64,000 bases of DNA, from positions 1,707,180-1,771,179 of the forward strand of contig VZSR01003807.1 in the NCBI GenBank assembly GCA_013398615.1, in the 5' to 3' direction. Origin of the DNA: Brachypodius melanocephalos. Lineage: Eukaryota; Chordata; Aves; Passeriformes; Pycnonotidae. A model generated the notes under the pieces. That model saw only the letters and a list, made by a program, of their open reading frames with translations, was not told the origin of the DNA and searched no databases. Both the position numbers and the translations under genes were made by a program. Shown in pieces: positions 23,471-32,420 of the stretch (position 1 is its first letter; each line of letters begins with the position of its first letter).

Positions 23471-26400
23471 CAGGAAAGTGTTTGACCTTTCTGATATTAA
23501 CACTGGCATGTGCTGCAGTTCAGTGCTGGGAGTACCAGAAAGCCCTCTGTACACCTGGAGTTGAATGGCACTGCTGACCTAATAGCTGCATGTCAGAAGT
23601 GTGAAGCAGCTTAATAATCTCAGACCAGTATTGGGCATGTTGAAGAAAAATGTATGTAACATGGTTGTGTTGCTGATGCTTTGTGCTATGCAGGTCTCTA
23701 GAGAGACCTCCTTCAGCCTTGTTGAGCCAATACTGCTCACCAGACGAAACACATGGTATTCCTCAACCTGCAGCAATCCCTCTGGTGTTTTGAATGGTTT
23801 TGCTTAATTCTGTAGATTCTAGCGCAAAGATTTCATTGTGAAATGACTCTTTTGGCTGAATGCCTGTGTGAATACCCAGGAAGGATATGGCCCACCAATG
23901 CTCACTGGAACTCATTTTGCTGTTCATTGCCATATGTCCCAAGCAGTGTTTAGATTTAGAGCAGCTGCAGTTTTGGTCCTGAAATAGAGCAAACAACAAC
24001 CAAAAGGGGAGGGAAGGGGAGGAGGGAGGGGGAAAGAGTAGGGAACAGAAATAAGAATGAGATGGACAAAGTTTCGTATTAACATCTTACTTCTACAGCA
24101 GAATTGGGCTTCTTATTACTTGGGTTGCTCTGAAGTATTGCATGTAGAAGTGACAAGAGTAAAGAGACTTCAGAAACAAATCCTGTTATATGCACATAGG
24201 CTAAAAGATGTAAAAGTGATTCCTGAATTGTTGGAAAAACAATCACTAATTACTTGCTTCAAACCTATAAACAACAATGTACTGTGTGGAGAGTTTTTGG
24301 TGCTGTTGGAAGGAAGCTAGGAAATAATCTAGAGTATAAAAAAATGTCTGCAGTTGATTGACAGGCTGAGTTTTAAGGTAGAATTGGGAGGAAAGTGGAA
24401 GTGGAAGGTAGGAATACCATAAAGTCTAGCAAAATTTGGACTGTACTCTCTATTAGCTATCTAGTTGAGAAATAAGTATACTTGCACTTTCTATTTTACA
24501 TATATACCAAAAACCACAAAAGCACTTAAGTTGACATAGTTGAGCACTCAGATGTTAAGAAACATCATAGCAGGATCTTGCAGTTTGTGTGTCCGTGTGT
24601 GACATGGTTCCCAGTTGGTTAACTGAGTCCTCCTTCCCTTGCAAAACTTTTTAACTTCATGTGCCTCCTGGACGGTGCACAGGACACCAGGCACTGCATG
24701 GTACCAGCCAGTGGCTGTCAGGAGATACTCAGAAAAAGAGGGCAAAGTGGTCCTTTCATGGTTTACATGATCCTGTCTTCTCACAATTAAGTATGCTGCG
24801 ATTTGGGGTTTGCTATAATAGACCACTGGCACTGCAGGCTATGTAGCTGCTGATGTATTTAGTTGCATCTAAAACAGACTCACCTCTTATTAATCAGCTA
24901 TATCCTTGTGGCTTCCACAGTTTCCTGCAGCAAGAAGTTCTACGCCTTGATTTTATGGGGGAGGCGGGGGGGAATATTTCCTTGGTTTTGATATTTGTCA
25001 TCTGATAATTTTGTTCTGTTCCCTAACCTCTTGAATTGATAAAGACAATGAAGAACAAAACCCCTTTCCAGGGTGTGAGGTAGTCCAGGCCACAGCAGGT
25101 ATAGACAAAGTTAAGGTAAAAGTCCAGACTTAGTCACTGAATACTGAGGAAAGGACAGGGTATGTGCTCTGATAAATTGCTACACCCATTCACAGGTCTA
25201 TACTAAAGTTGCCCTTCTCACTTTCAACACAGGCATCTTCCAAGCAGTGTGCTGACACACTGTTCAGTCTAAATGTTTTAATTCCTGAAATGGTAACGTT
25301 CATTCTATTCCTCCCCATCCTTGTCACTTTGCAAAAAGACTGTCTCTTTCAAGTGTTTTTAGGTCTAAAAACATTTTATAGAAATAGTATTTCCATTAAC
25401 AAGTCCTTCGGGTTCACCAAGAAAAACAGAAAGGACTTCAGGCCATGTTGTTAACCTTGTTTCAACACGTGCTGCCTTTTGTTAGACCTCTGGGCTCTGT
25501 GGGTTCTTCAACAAGTCCTGAAATGGCCTTTCTTCTGAGTGGTGTCTAGTTGCTTATGGTGAGCCAGGCTCTAAAACTGTACCACTGCAAGACACCAATG
25601 TGACAGTAAAATTAAGTGACTGGATGTCCCTTGCCAAAGACTATCCTGGCATGCTGCACATCAACTATGGGTTTTTTTTTTTAAAGAAGTACTGGATAGG
25701 AGCCCAAACTGACTGAAATAACAATGTTCACCCTGCTCAGTGTACTTCAAGTACAAAATGCTAATAAAAATTTTCCTCTGGACTGGTAATTTAACGATTT
25801 TAAACCTCTCTCTGGCTTCCTGTTTCATGGACACTGCTATACAACAGCACTGAGGAGCAGGCGAGCAGAGAACGTGATACATTTCAAGTGCACAGTTTAA
25901 GGCAAGGTGTTATCTACTATATGTTATCATGAAGAAACAGTCTCTTGGGTCAAGGAAGTTGTTGAAGAAGGAAGCTGTAGAAGTTCTATAACCTGATACT
26001 GCAAGCATTACTCTTGCATTAAGCTGAGGGTTAGGGGAGGAAGGAGGCTATTTCAGAAGCCTGCTTTATAAGTAGCCGATTTCCTACCTAGTCCAGGTCT
26101 TTGCAGTTCCTTTTAGGATAAAACTGTCTTCTCTTTGCACAGGTTTGTGATCTTGAAATTGTGGTCTACTGTTTATGACAAGCCTGATAACAACAATGTT
26201 TTAGCATATACAGATGGGGGATCAGGTAACAACAGGGCTTTATAGCATTTGGTGCTGTACAAGCATATCAGCACATAGGCAGTGCTCCTCTGACGCTTTG
26301 CCTCAAAACAGGAGAAAGTAACTGAATCCTAATCCCTCTACCGGGCTGCCAAAGGGAGGAGGTATGCTGGGATTGCTACTCCAGCTCTGGAGAATGGGAT

Positions 26401-28905
26401 GGGAGGCAGCTCAGGAACTATGAGTGTCAGGGCACCAGAGCAGGATCATGATGGTATCCAGTTCTATTTCTTTGCTATCACTCCTTTCCCCCACCGAGTA
26501 GTGATGCTTCTGGTCACTTCGCTGTACATCATGCATCAACACTCATTCCAGCAGCCTTGGTAGGGCAGCAGTGGGGCTGGTCAGGCAGCTAATTGAAATG
26601 ATCACCCTGCATTCCTTGTAAATGGCCTGTAAATATCAAGCCTGGGGTTTGGGTTGGGGTGTTTCTTGTTTGTTGGGGTTTTTTGTCTGTTCAGTTTTAT
26701 TTGCCTTTTTTTGTTGTTTTGCTTGTTTGTTTTTCCTGTGACTTAAAATTATTTAACAGAGGTAGGCTGTAGCAGACTGAATTGCCTGTTTCCATCTAAA
26801 AGAAAATCTGATCTTGGGATATTCTTTGGGATATTCAGGGATATCTTGAACCCCCTGCCCCTAATTTGGAAGATGCCCGATCAGACTCCATTTTTACACT
26901 TAGACAAGCAGGCTACCTAGGCAGCAGTGGTTGCCGTAGTTCTGTTAGGAGACACAGCAATACCCCACTGAAATATCCAAAGGCTGGATTGCACGTGAAT
27001 CTTAGGAAGTTCCTGAAGTGACAAGGTAGGTGGACGCTAAGGGGAGAAAGGCTGCTAGATAACAAAGCACTCCTGCCAGAAGGTGTTTCTTGTTCTCTGA
27101 ACAGCAGTGATACTACCTGTTCTCTCCGATGTCTGCCTCAGGCCAGCCCTCCACCTGGCTTTGCAACAGCCACTGATGCTTTGTGGTTCACAGAGAGGGA
27201 CAGGGCAAATAAGGGCAGAAACTGCTGTGTGCTGCTGCAGTGATAAACTGGGGTCATGCTGTAAGACAACTCCAGACAAGCTAGTGCCAACTGCATGTGG
27301 AGAATGGCCATTTGTCTGGCATCCAGAAAAGCACAACAAAACTCATGTGCTGACAAGTTGCCCTTTAGAACTAGCACAGATCCTTCCGGAGCTGCATGTA
27401 CTTCAACACCAGGAATCTGCCAAGCCCTAAACATTCACTCCCAGGGACTGGAGCTGTGAATGCACATGACTTTGTAGTATTTTAGGTTAACACATCACAA
27501 CTTCGGCCCATTACTGGAGTTGAAGCAAGGCATGTTTGCACACTTTTTTTTTTTTTTTTTCAAAATGGTGAGTAGCTTAGCTGGAGAAATGGGGAGGACT
27601 GCTGCTGCTTTTTGCAATTTTTGCTTAAGGCAATAGCAGAGCAATCTGCATGTGGTTAACAGACTGGAAAAGAATAGCCAGAATTGTAGGCAGTCTCTTC
27701 CCCCCTGGCAACTCCACTCTGCTAGTGCAACTATTTCATGACCATTTAGGATGACTGTATAACCATCTGTGAGTATGGAGGTGGTTGTGTTTTTATATAT
27801 TATTTTTTTAACCCAGAAACAAAGCCTAAATCAAACTGGAATGCAAAGCTGTGCTGCACCTAAATTTTCTGGTGCCTTTGCTAGGCAGATCTCCTTGTCC
27901 TGGAGGAGGTGCGGATTGCTTGGCTTTCTTTTCTTTTTAAAATGATATATCCATAAGTATCACTTCTCCAAATTCTCTCAAGAGAAAACATCCTGTGTTC
28001 TCCAACAGCTCTCATCCTGCAGCCAGCATAGGATTGACACAAGTGCTGCAAACCTGCCTTTCTGAAGCACTGTTTGTGTTTCCATTGATTGTTTTATTGC
28101 ACAGATACCGCAGTGACATCCACACACAGAGATGCCAGAGCCCCACCCTGCACATCTCACTGCTCGGGTGCAGTTGGTACTGGGAACTGTATGCTTCATT
28201 CAGGTTTAGTTTCACAATGGAAATGTTTCATTTTCCTTTAAACGACACTTTGAAAGAACGTGCATGATGGGATTTCAATGCTCTGTTGCTTTTGTACTGC
28301 TTGCTTCATTCAATGCAAAGACTTTTGTCCTGAAGTGTTTGTTTCTTCCTCCCTGAAGATGCAGAGAGGCTACAAAACTATTTCAGTATCATGCAATAAC
28401 TAAATAGAAATTTAATATTTGCAGTTTAATCTACAACATCTAACCTCATCAGCTTTCATATACCCAGGCAGATAACCTGGGGACAGTACAGGTTTGAGAG
28501 CACCTGAAGCTTCACTTGCAACACATAAACTCTCATCTCTGCAAACTTTCCTGGATGTGCCCTTCTTGTGGTGCTTTCACCTGTCCCCTGCACCCCGTAG
28601 AAGCAGGGGGCCAGTGCTGCAGCAGGTCTGGCAAGACCCTGGCCCTTGGCATCACACCCAGGTTTGAAGTTTTCGCTGTTTTGTGTCCCAGACCCCATTT
28701 AATCCCCAGTCCTCAGAGATGGGGGCAGCCACCCTGGGGCTGGTGTGGGGGACACAGTGCTGGCCCCTGGAGTGCACCATGACACACATGAGGCTCCTCA
28801 GGCCACAATAGGGCCAACTCACCAACCCTCTCACTAAAATATACTATTTGAGTGTTTCCCCCTTTAACAGCCCTGTGTAGTGTTGCCCCCGAACTACACC
28901 AGTAG
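23471..28905. other. Intergenic sequence between TAF5L and the CR1 cluster
   Basis: 5.4 kb without a recognisable gene. It contains a G-rich quadruplex-type motif (24006-24032), poly-T tracts (for example near 27543-27560) and unassigned unique sequence. Reading frames here are short and of non-protein-like composition. Confidence 0.6.
24006..24032 (+). other. G-quadruplex-type motif
   Basis: Five runs of three or more G within 27 bp (GGGG, GGG, GGGG, GGG, GGGGG) with loops of 1-4 purines. This satisfies the usual G3+N1-7 rule. No gene association is seen. Confidence 0.6.
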
Positions 28906-28906
28906 T

Positions 28907-29279
28907 TTTCCAAAACTAGGTTGTTTAGCCTGCAGGAGGCTCAGGTGTGACCTTATCTCTCTCTACAACCACCTGCAAGGAGGGCATAGCCAGGTGGGAG
29001 TTGGCCTCTTCTCCCAAGAAGCCAGTGACAGGACAAGAGGACAGTCTTAAGCTGTTCCACGGGATGTTTAAAGTTGGACATTAGGAGGAATTTCTTCACA
29101 GAAAGGGTGATTAGATACTGGAATGGGTTGCTCAGGGAGGTAGTGGAGTCACTGTCCCTGGAGGTGTTTAGGGAACGACTGGACGTGGCACTAGGTGCCA
29201 TGGTTTAATTGACAGGGTAGTGATTGGTCATAGGTTGGACTTGATGATCGCAGAGGTTTTTTCCCAAACCAAATTGATT
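28907..29279 (+). mobile_element. CR1 LINE, 3' end
   Basis: Plus-oriented 5'-truncated CR1. Diagnostic phrases in order: TTTAGCCTGCAGGAGGCTCA, TTAGGAGGAATTTCTTCACA, TGGGTTGCTCAGGGAGGTAG, TGGAGGTGTTTAGGGAACGA and the terminal TAGGTTGGACTTGATGATC. The usual terminal octamer repeat is not clear; the copy passes directly into a CpG-rich block. Confidence 0.9.
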
Positions 29280-29745
29280 CCGCCCCTCTTTTTGGGAAAC
29301 GCGGGTTCGGTCAGGACCATCACGTCTAAAGGCGCCGCCCGGGCTCTCTCCTGGCCCGTGGGAAGCGGCCACCCGCTGCACTACCTTTTCCAACGGGTCA
29401 GAATTACTCAAAAATACCGCCCTAAACCTAGGGCGAGCACAGCCCACACCCACACGCCCCCCACAGGAAGAACGGCCTGCCCGGCTCAGCCCGGCCCGTC
29501 CCGTCCCGCTGCTCCCCGAGAGCTCCATTGGCCGCGCCCCTGTTCCGAGCGTCCCTCAGGGAAGCGCCGAGCGCAGGGAGCTGAGGCTCCCCCGGGAGCG
29601 CCGCGCGGGCAGCGGCGCCAACCCCGCCCCGCGCAGGCCCGGCCCTGCCCCCTGGCGGCCGCCTGGGCCCGGCCGCCGCAGCGCCAGCGGCCAGGCCTGG
29701 CTCCCGTGAGGGCCCCGGGCGCTGGGAAAGGGTTACGGGGTTTCG
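29280..29745. promoter_or_regulatory. Orphan CpG island
   Basis: About 465 bp of very GC- and CpG-rich single-copy-looking sequence between two CR1 copies, 2.2 kb upstream of the ABCB10 start. It contains a reverse CCAAT box (ATTGG, 29527-29531), GC boxes and a close match to the CTCF core on the minus strand (29646-29658). No coding exon of any neighbouring gene is recognised. It could be an alternative ABCB10 promoter, a lncRNA promoter or an insulator. Confidence 0.5.
29646..29658 (-). promoter_or_regulatory. Candidate CTCF core motif
   Basis: TGCCCCCTGGCGG matches the reverse-complement CTCF core YGCCMYCTRSTGG at all but one position. Located in the orphan CpG island. Occupancy cannot be judged from sequence. 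Confidence 0.35.
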
Positions 29746-30101
29746 GCTCAAGACACCACCGAGAGGAGCCCTCATCAATGTATAAATAGCGAAAGGGTGG
29801 GTGTGAGGAGGGTTCAGCCAGGCTCCTCTCGGTGGTGCCAAGCAAGAGGATGTGAGGCAACGAGCAGAAACTGATGCACAGGAAATTCCACCTGGATGTG
29901 AGGAAGAACTTCTTCACTGTGCAGATGGCCGAGCACTGGAGCAGATTGTCCTGAGAGGTTGTGGAGTCTCCCTCACTGGAGATGTTCAAGAACCATCTGG
30001 ACACAATCCTGTACCAGGTGCTCTGGGATGGCCCTGCTTGAGCAGGGAGGCTGGACCAAGTAACCCGCTGTGGTCCTTTTCAACCTGACCCACTCTGTGA
30101 T
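29746..30101 (+). mobile_element. CR1 LINE, 3' end (second copy)
   Basis: Plus-oriented CR1: CTCATCAATGTATAAATAGC, CCAGGCTCCTCTCGGTGGTG, GAGGAAGAACTTCTTCACTG, GGTTGTGGAGTCTCCCTCAC, GGCCCTGCTTGAGCAGGGAG and terminal CACTCTGTGATT follow the CR1 consensus order. Its 5' part carries a perfect 17-bp inverted repeat (29754-29770 with 29821-29837) that is not a normal CR1 feature. Confidence 0.9.
29754..29837. repeat. Perfect 17-bp inverted repeat
   Basis: CACCACCGAGAGGAGCC at 29754-29770 is the exact reverse complement of GGCTCCTCTCGGTGGTG at 29821-29837, separated by 50 nt. The right arm is normal CR1 sequence; the left arm departs from what I expect of CR1 at that place. Confidence 0.85.
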
Positions 30102-30785
30102 TTAATATACAGTATATACACCATATCCTCCTAGCAGTGCCCAAGAGCAGCATTACAGAAGACAGGAAGGATGGTTGTGGGAAAGGAGGAAACCCAGGTA
30201 CCTGGGTGAGGCTGCGGAGCTACTGCCCTTGCACCGCAGGCCTTCTTCGAGGGAGGTTTATGCGAATTCACTAAAGTGAGTGAATCAAAGGAGGCTTATG
30301 CTAATTCACTCAAATATCAAGGGAAACTGCTCCAGTGGTTTTCCCAGGATGAGGCTCCATTCTTCAGCACTGTCGTTGGGTGTGCTAACCTCTTGATTTC
30401 CCTAAATACTGTGAATTTGGCTATATCATTTGCAGCAGCAAAAGACTTCATGTTTTCTTGTGATCTTTCAATACAATTTTACTCATTCCTAGACTAAAGT
30501 GTGATCATTCAAACCACTGTGGCAAACCTAGTCTCACAAACCAGTATTAACTAAATTATACAGAAGCTTGACCCAAAAATTTAAAATTGAAGTATAAATA
30601 TCCCTACACTGGGCACTCTGGTGGGGAAAACAGGACAGTCAGTTCCCTGCTCTGGCTGCTGGTACTGTGTGGCCTCAGGAAAGCTGTGACTTGGTTTATT
30701 TTTCTTAAATCAAGTTTGGGGCAATAGATTGTTTGGTAACTGGTTTGCACCTTGAGCAGTGATGTGTGAAGGAATTAGTAATGTT
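30102..30785. other. Intergenic sequence between CR1 copies
   Basis: About 680 bp without a gene. It includes a 23-bp direct repeat (30254-30276 and 30292-30314) with a small hairpin between. Nothing else was recognised. Confidence 0.6.
30254..30314. repeat. 23-bp imperfect direct repeat with hairpin
   Basis: AGG.TTATGC.AATTCACT.AA occurs at 30254-30276 and 30292-30314. Between and within the copies, ATTCACT (30266-30272) pairs perfectly with AGTGAAT (30279-30285) across a 6-nt loop. Confidence 0.65.
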
Positions 30786-30990
30786 AAAGAGTAGGTAGGG
30801 ATCTTAAAAGACCATCTAGTCCCAACCCCCCTGCAAACATTTCCAGGGATGGGGCATCCAGAACTTCTCCGGGTAACCTGTTGCAGTATCTCACCACCCT
30901 CACAGTAAAGAATTTTTTCCTAATATCTATCCTAAATTTCCTCTCTTCCTGTTTGAACACATTAGTCCTTCTAATCCTGTGGGCTCTAGC
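30786..30990 (-). mobile_element. CR1 LINE fragment, minus orientation
   Basis: Reverse CR1: GATCTTAAAAGACCATCTAG, TTTCCAGGGATGGGGCATCC, GGTAACCTGTTGCAGTATCT, CACAGTAAAGAATTTTTTCC. These are the CR1 3' portion in reverse. Similarity fades near the duplicated-looking ATATAA stretch after 30990. Confidence 0.85.
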
Positions 30991-31300
30991 CCAAGCATGG
31001 GCATATAAGGCCAGTTTATATCGATCCTGTAGACACCAGCCTGAGCATGGAATCAGACACACAGTGTCCCCCACAGGCAGCTCTCCTCTGGATGGACATT
31101 TTCCCTTTGGTTTGGACGAAGACCAAACCCATGGACACAGGCCAGCAAGGTCCAATGGTCAGCCTGAGATGGCTGGAGATATTGTAACCCATGCAGGCCT
31201 GGAAAAGAGGAAAAGCGGAGGGGGCCAAGTTCCTGCTTTCTTCTCCCGAGATCGGCTGCCTCAGCTCCTGCCCCCTCCCAGGTGGGTCTCTGCCATCACT

Positions 31301-31327
31301 GGGCAGGGCAGGGCAGGGCAGGGCAGG
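31301..31327. repeat. (GGGCA)n microsatellite
   Basis: Five perfect GGGCA units plus a partial one. Length is likely polymorphic. It lies about 10 bp before the next CR1 copy. Confidence 0.9.
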
Positions 31328-31334
31328 CTCAATC

Positions 31335-31695
31335 AGACTTCTTAGGGTTGGAAGGGACAGCTGGAGATCTTCCAGCCCAACCGCATGGCAAGGCAGGGTC
31401 ACCTCAAGCAGGTGACACAAGAACACGTCCAGGTGGGTTTCGAATGTCTCCAGACAGCGAAAATCCATTACCTCCTTGGGCACCCTGTTCCATGCTTGTT
31501 CCTTGTTTAATGCTCTGCCACCCTCAACGTAAAGTTCTTCCTCACATTGAGACCGAACTTCTTAGGCTTTCAATTATGGCCACTGCTCCTCGCTATCTCA
31601 CAGGGTACCACTGAAAAGAGCCCGGCACCATCCTCCTGGCACCTGCCTTTGAGATATTTATACGGATTGATCTGTCTTCTCGGGCGCCATTTCTG
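31335..31695 (-). mobile_element. CR1 LINE, minus orientation, abutting the ABCB10 promoter
   Basis: Reverse CR1: TTAGGGTTGGAAGGGACAGC, GGTTTCGAATGTCTCCAGAC, AGTTCTTCCTCACATTGAGA, ACCACTGAAAAGAGCCCGGC and TTGAGATATTTATACGGATT, in consensus order. It ends where the ABCB10 CpG island begins, within about 270 bp of the preferred ABCB10 ATG. Confidence 0.9.
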
Positions 31696-32420
31696 CAGGC
31701 CTGGGTCCCCTTCTGCCCCTTCCCCGGGCCGGGCGGCGGCAGAGGGCGCTGGCCGGGGCGGCCGGGAAGAGGCCGACAGCCGCAGCCTTATCAGCGCGCC
31801 GCAGGCCGGGCCGGGCCCCCGCGGCCGCGGCTTCCCGGCCGCCGGCCCATGGGCGGCGGCGGCGGCTCGGAGGCGCCTCCTCCTCCTCCTCCCGCCGCAG
31901 ACTCGCGCGGCGGGGACCTGCGACCGCAGCAGCAGCAGCTCGGCTGCCGCGCGGGCCGCATGGCGGGCTACGCGCCGCGCCTGCCCTGGCTGCTGCCGCT
32001 GCTGCGCCGGGCGGCGCCGCCCCCCTGGGCTCGGGCGGCCGCCGCGGCCGCCGGGCTCCGCGCTCCGCCGCGCCCGCTCGGCAGGTGCGGGGCGCAGCTC
32101 CCGCCGCCTCTGCTGCCGCTGCCGCCGGGCTCCCCGTCCTACCGCCGCTGCCTCCTCCCCGCCGCCGCGGCGGCGGCGTGCGGCGCCCCGCGCCCCCTGA
32201 GCACCGCGGCGGGCGCGGAGCCGCCGCGGGGAGCTGCGGGCGCTCCGCCGCGCTTCGAGGCTCGGAGGCTGCTGGCCCTGGCGCACCCCGAGCGCTGGAG
32301 ACTGACAGGTACCGGGGCCGCCCCGGGGCTTTGCCGGAGCGGGAGGGGGCGGCGGGCGCCCCGCCCGGAGGGGCTGCCGCGGCCGGGGTGCGCCCCCGGA
32401 GCGGCCGCTGCCGGGGCGAA
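31696..32420 (+). promoter_or_regulatory. ABCB10: CpG-island promoter of ABCB10
   Basis: Dense CpG island from just after the CR1 copy, through ABCB10 exon 1, into intron 1. GC boxes are abundant and no TATA box is seen in the non-CR1 part. The transcription start is not determinable; it must lie upstream of the chosen ATG at 31960. Confidence 0.8.
31960..32308 (+). CDS. ABCB10: ABCB10 coding exon 1 (targeting sequence)
   Basis: Encodes residues 1-116 and the first base of 117. It starts MAGYAPRLPWLLPLLRR, a plausible mitochondrial presequence, and ends LLALAHPERWRLT just before the membrane domain. The donor is GTACCGG at 32309. The in-frame upstream ATG at 31849 is an alternative start; neither has a purine at -3. 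Confidence 0.85.

Noticed and set aside
28456..28913. Cys-rich open frames upstream of the first CR1 copy
   Set aside because: Short, on both strands, no conserved motif, and next to transposon sequence.
29220..29841. Plus and minus open frames in the orphan CpG island
   Set aside because: Low stop density is explained by GC content; they run into CR1 sequence at both ends and show no known domain.
31735..31752. CTCF site in the ABCB10 promoter
   Set aside because: The core GCAGAGGGCGC is good but two of the three leading bases mismatch; too weak to list.
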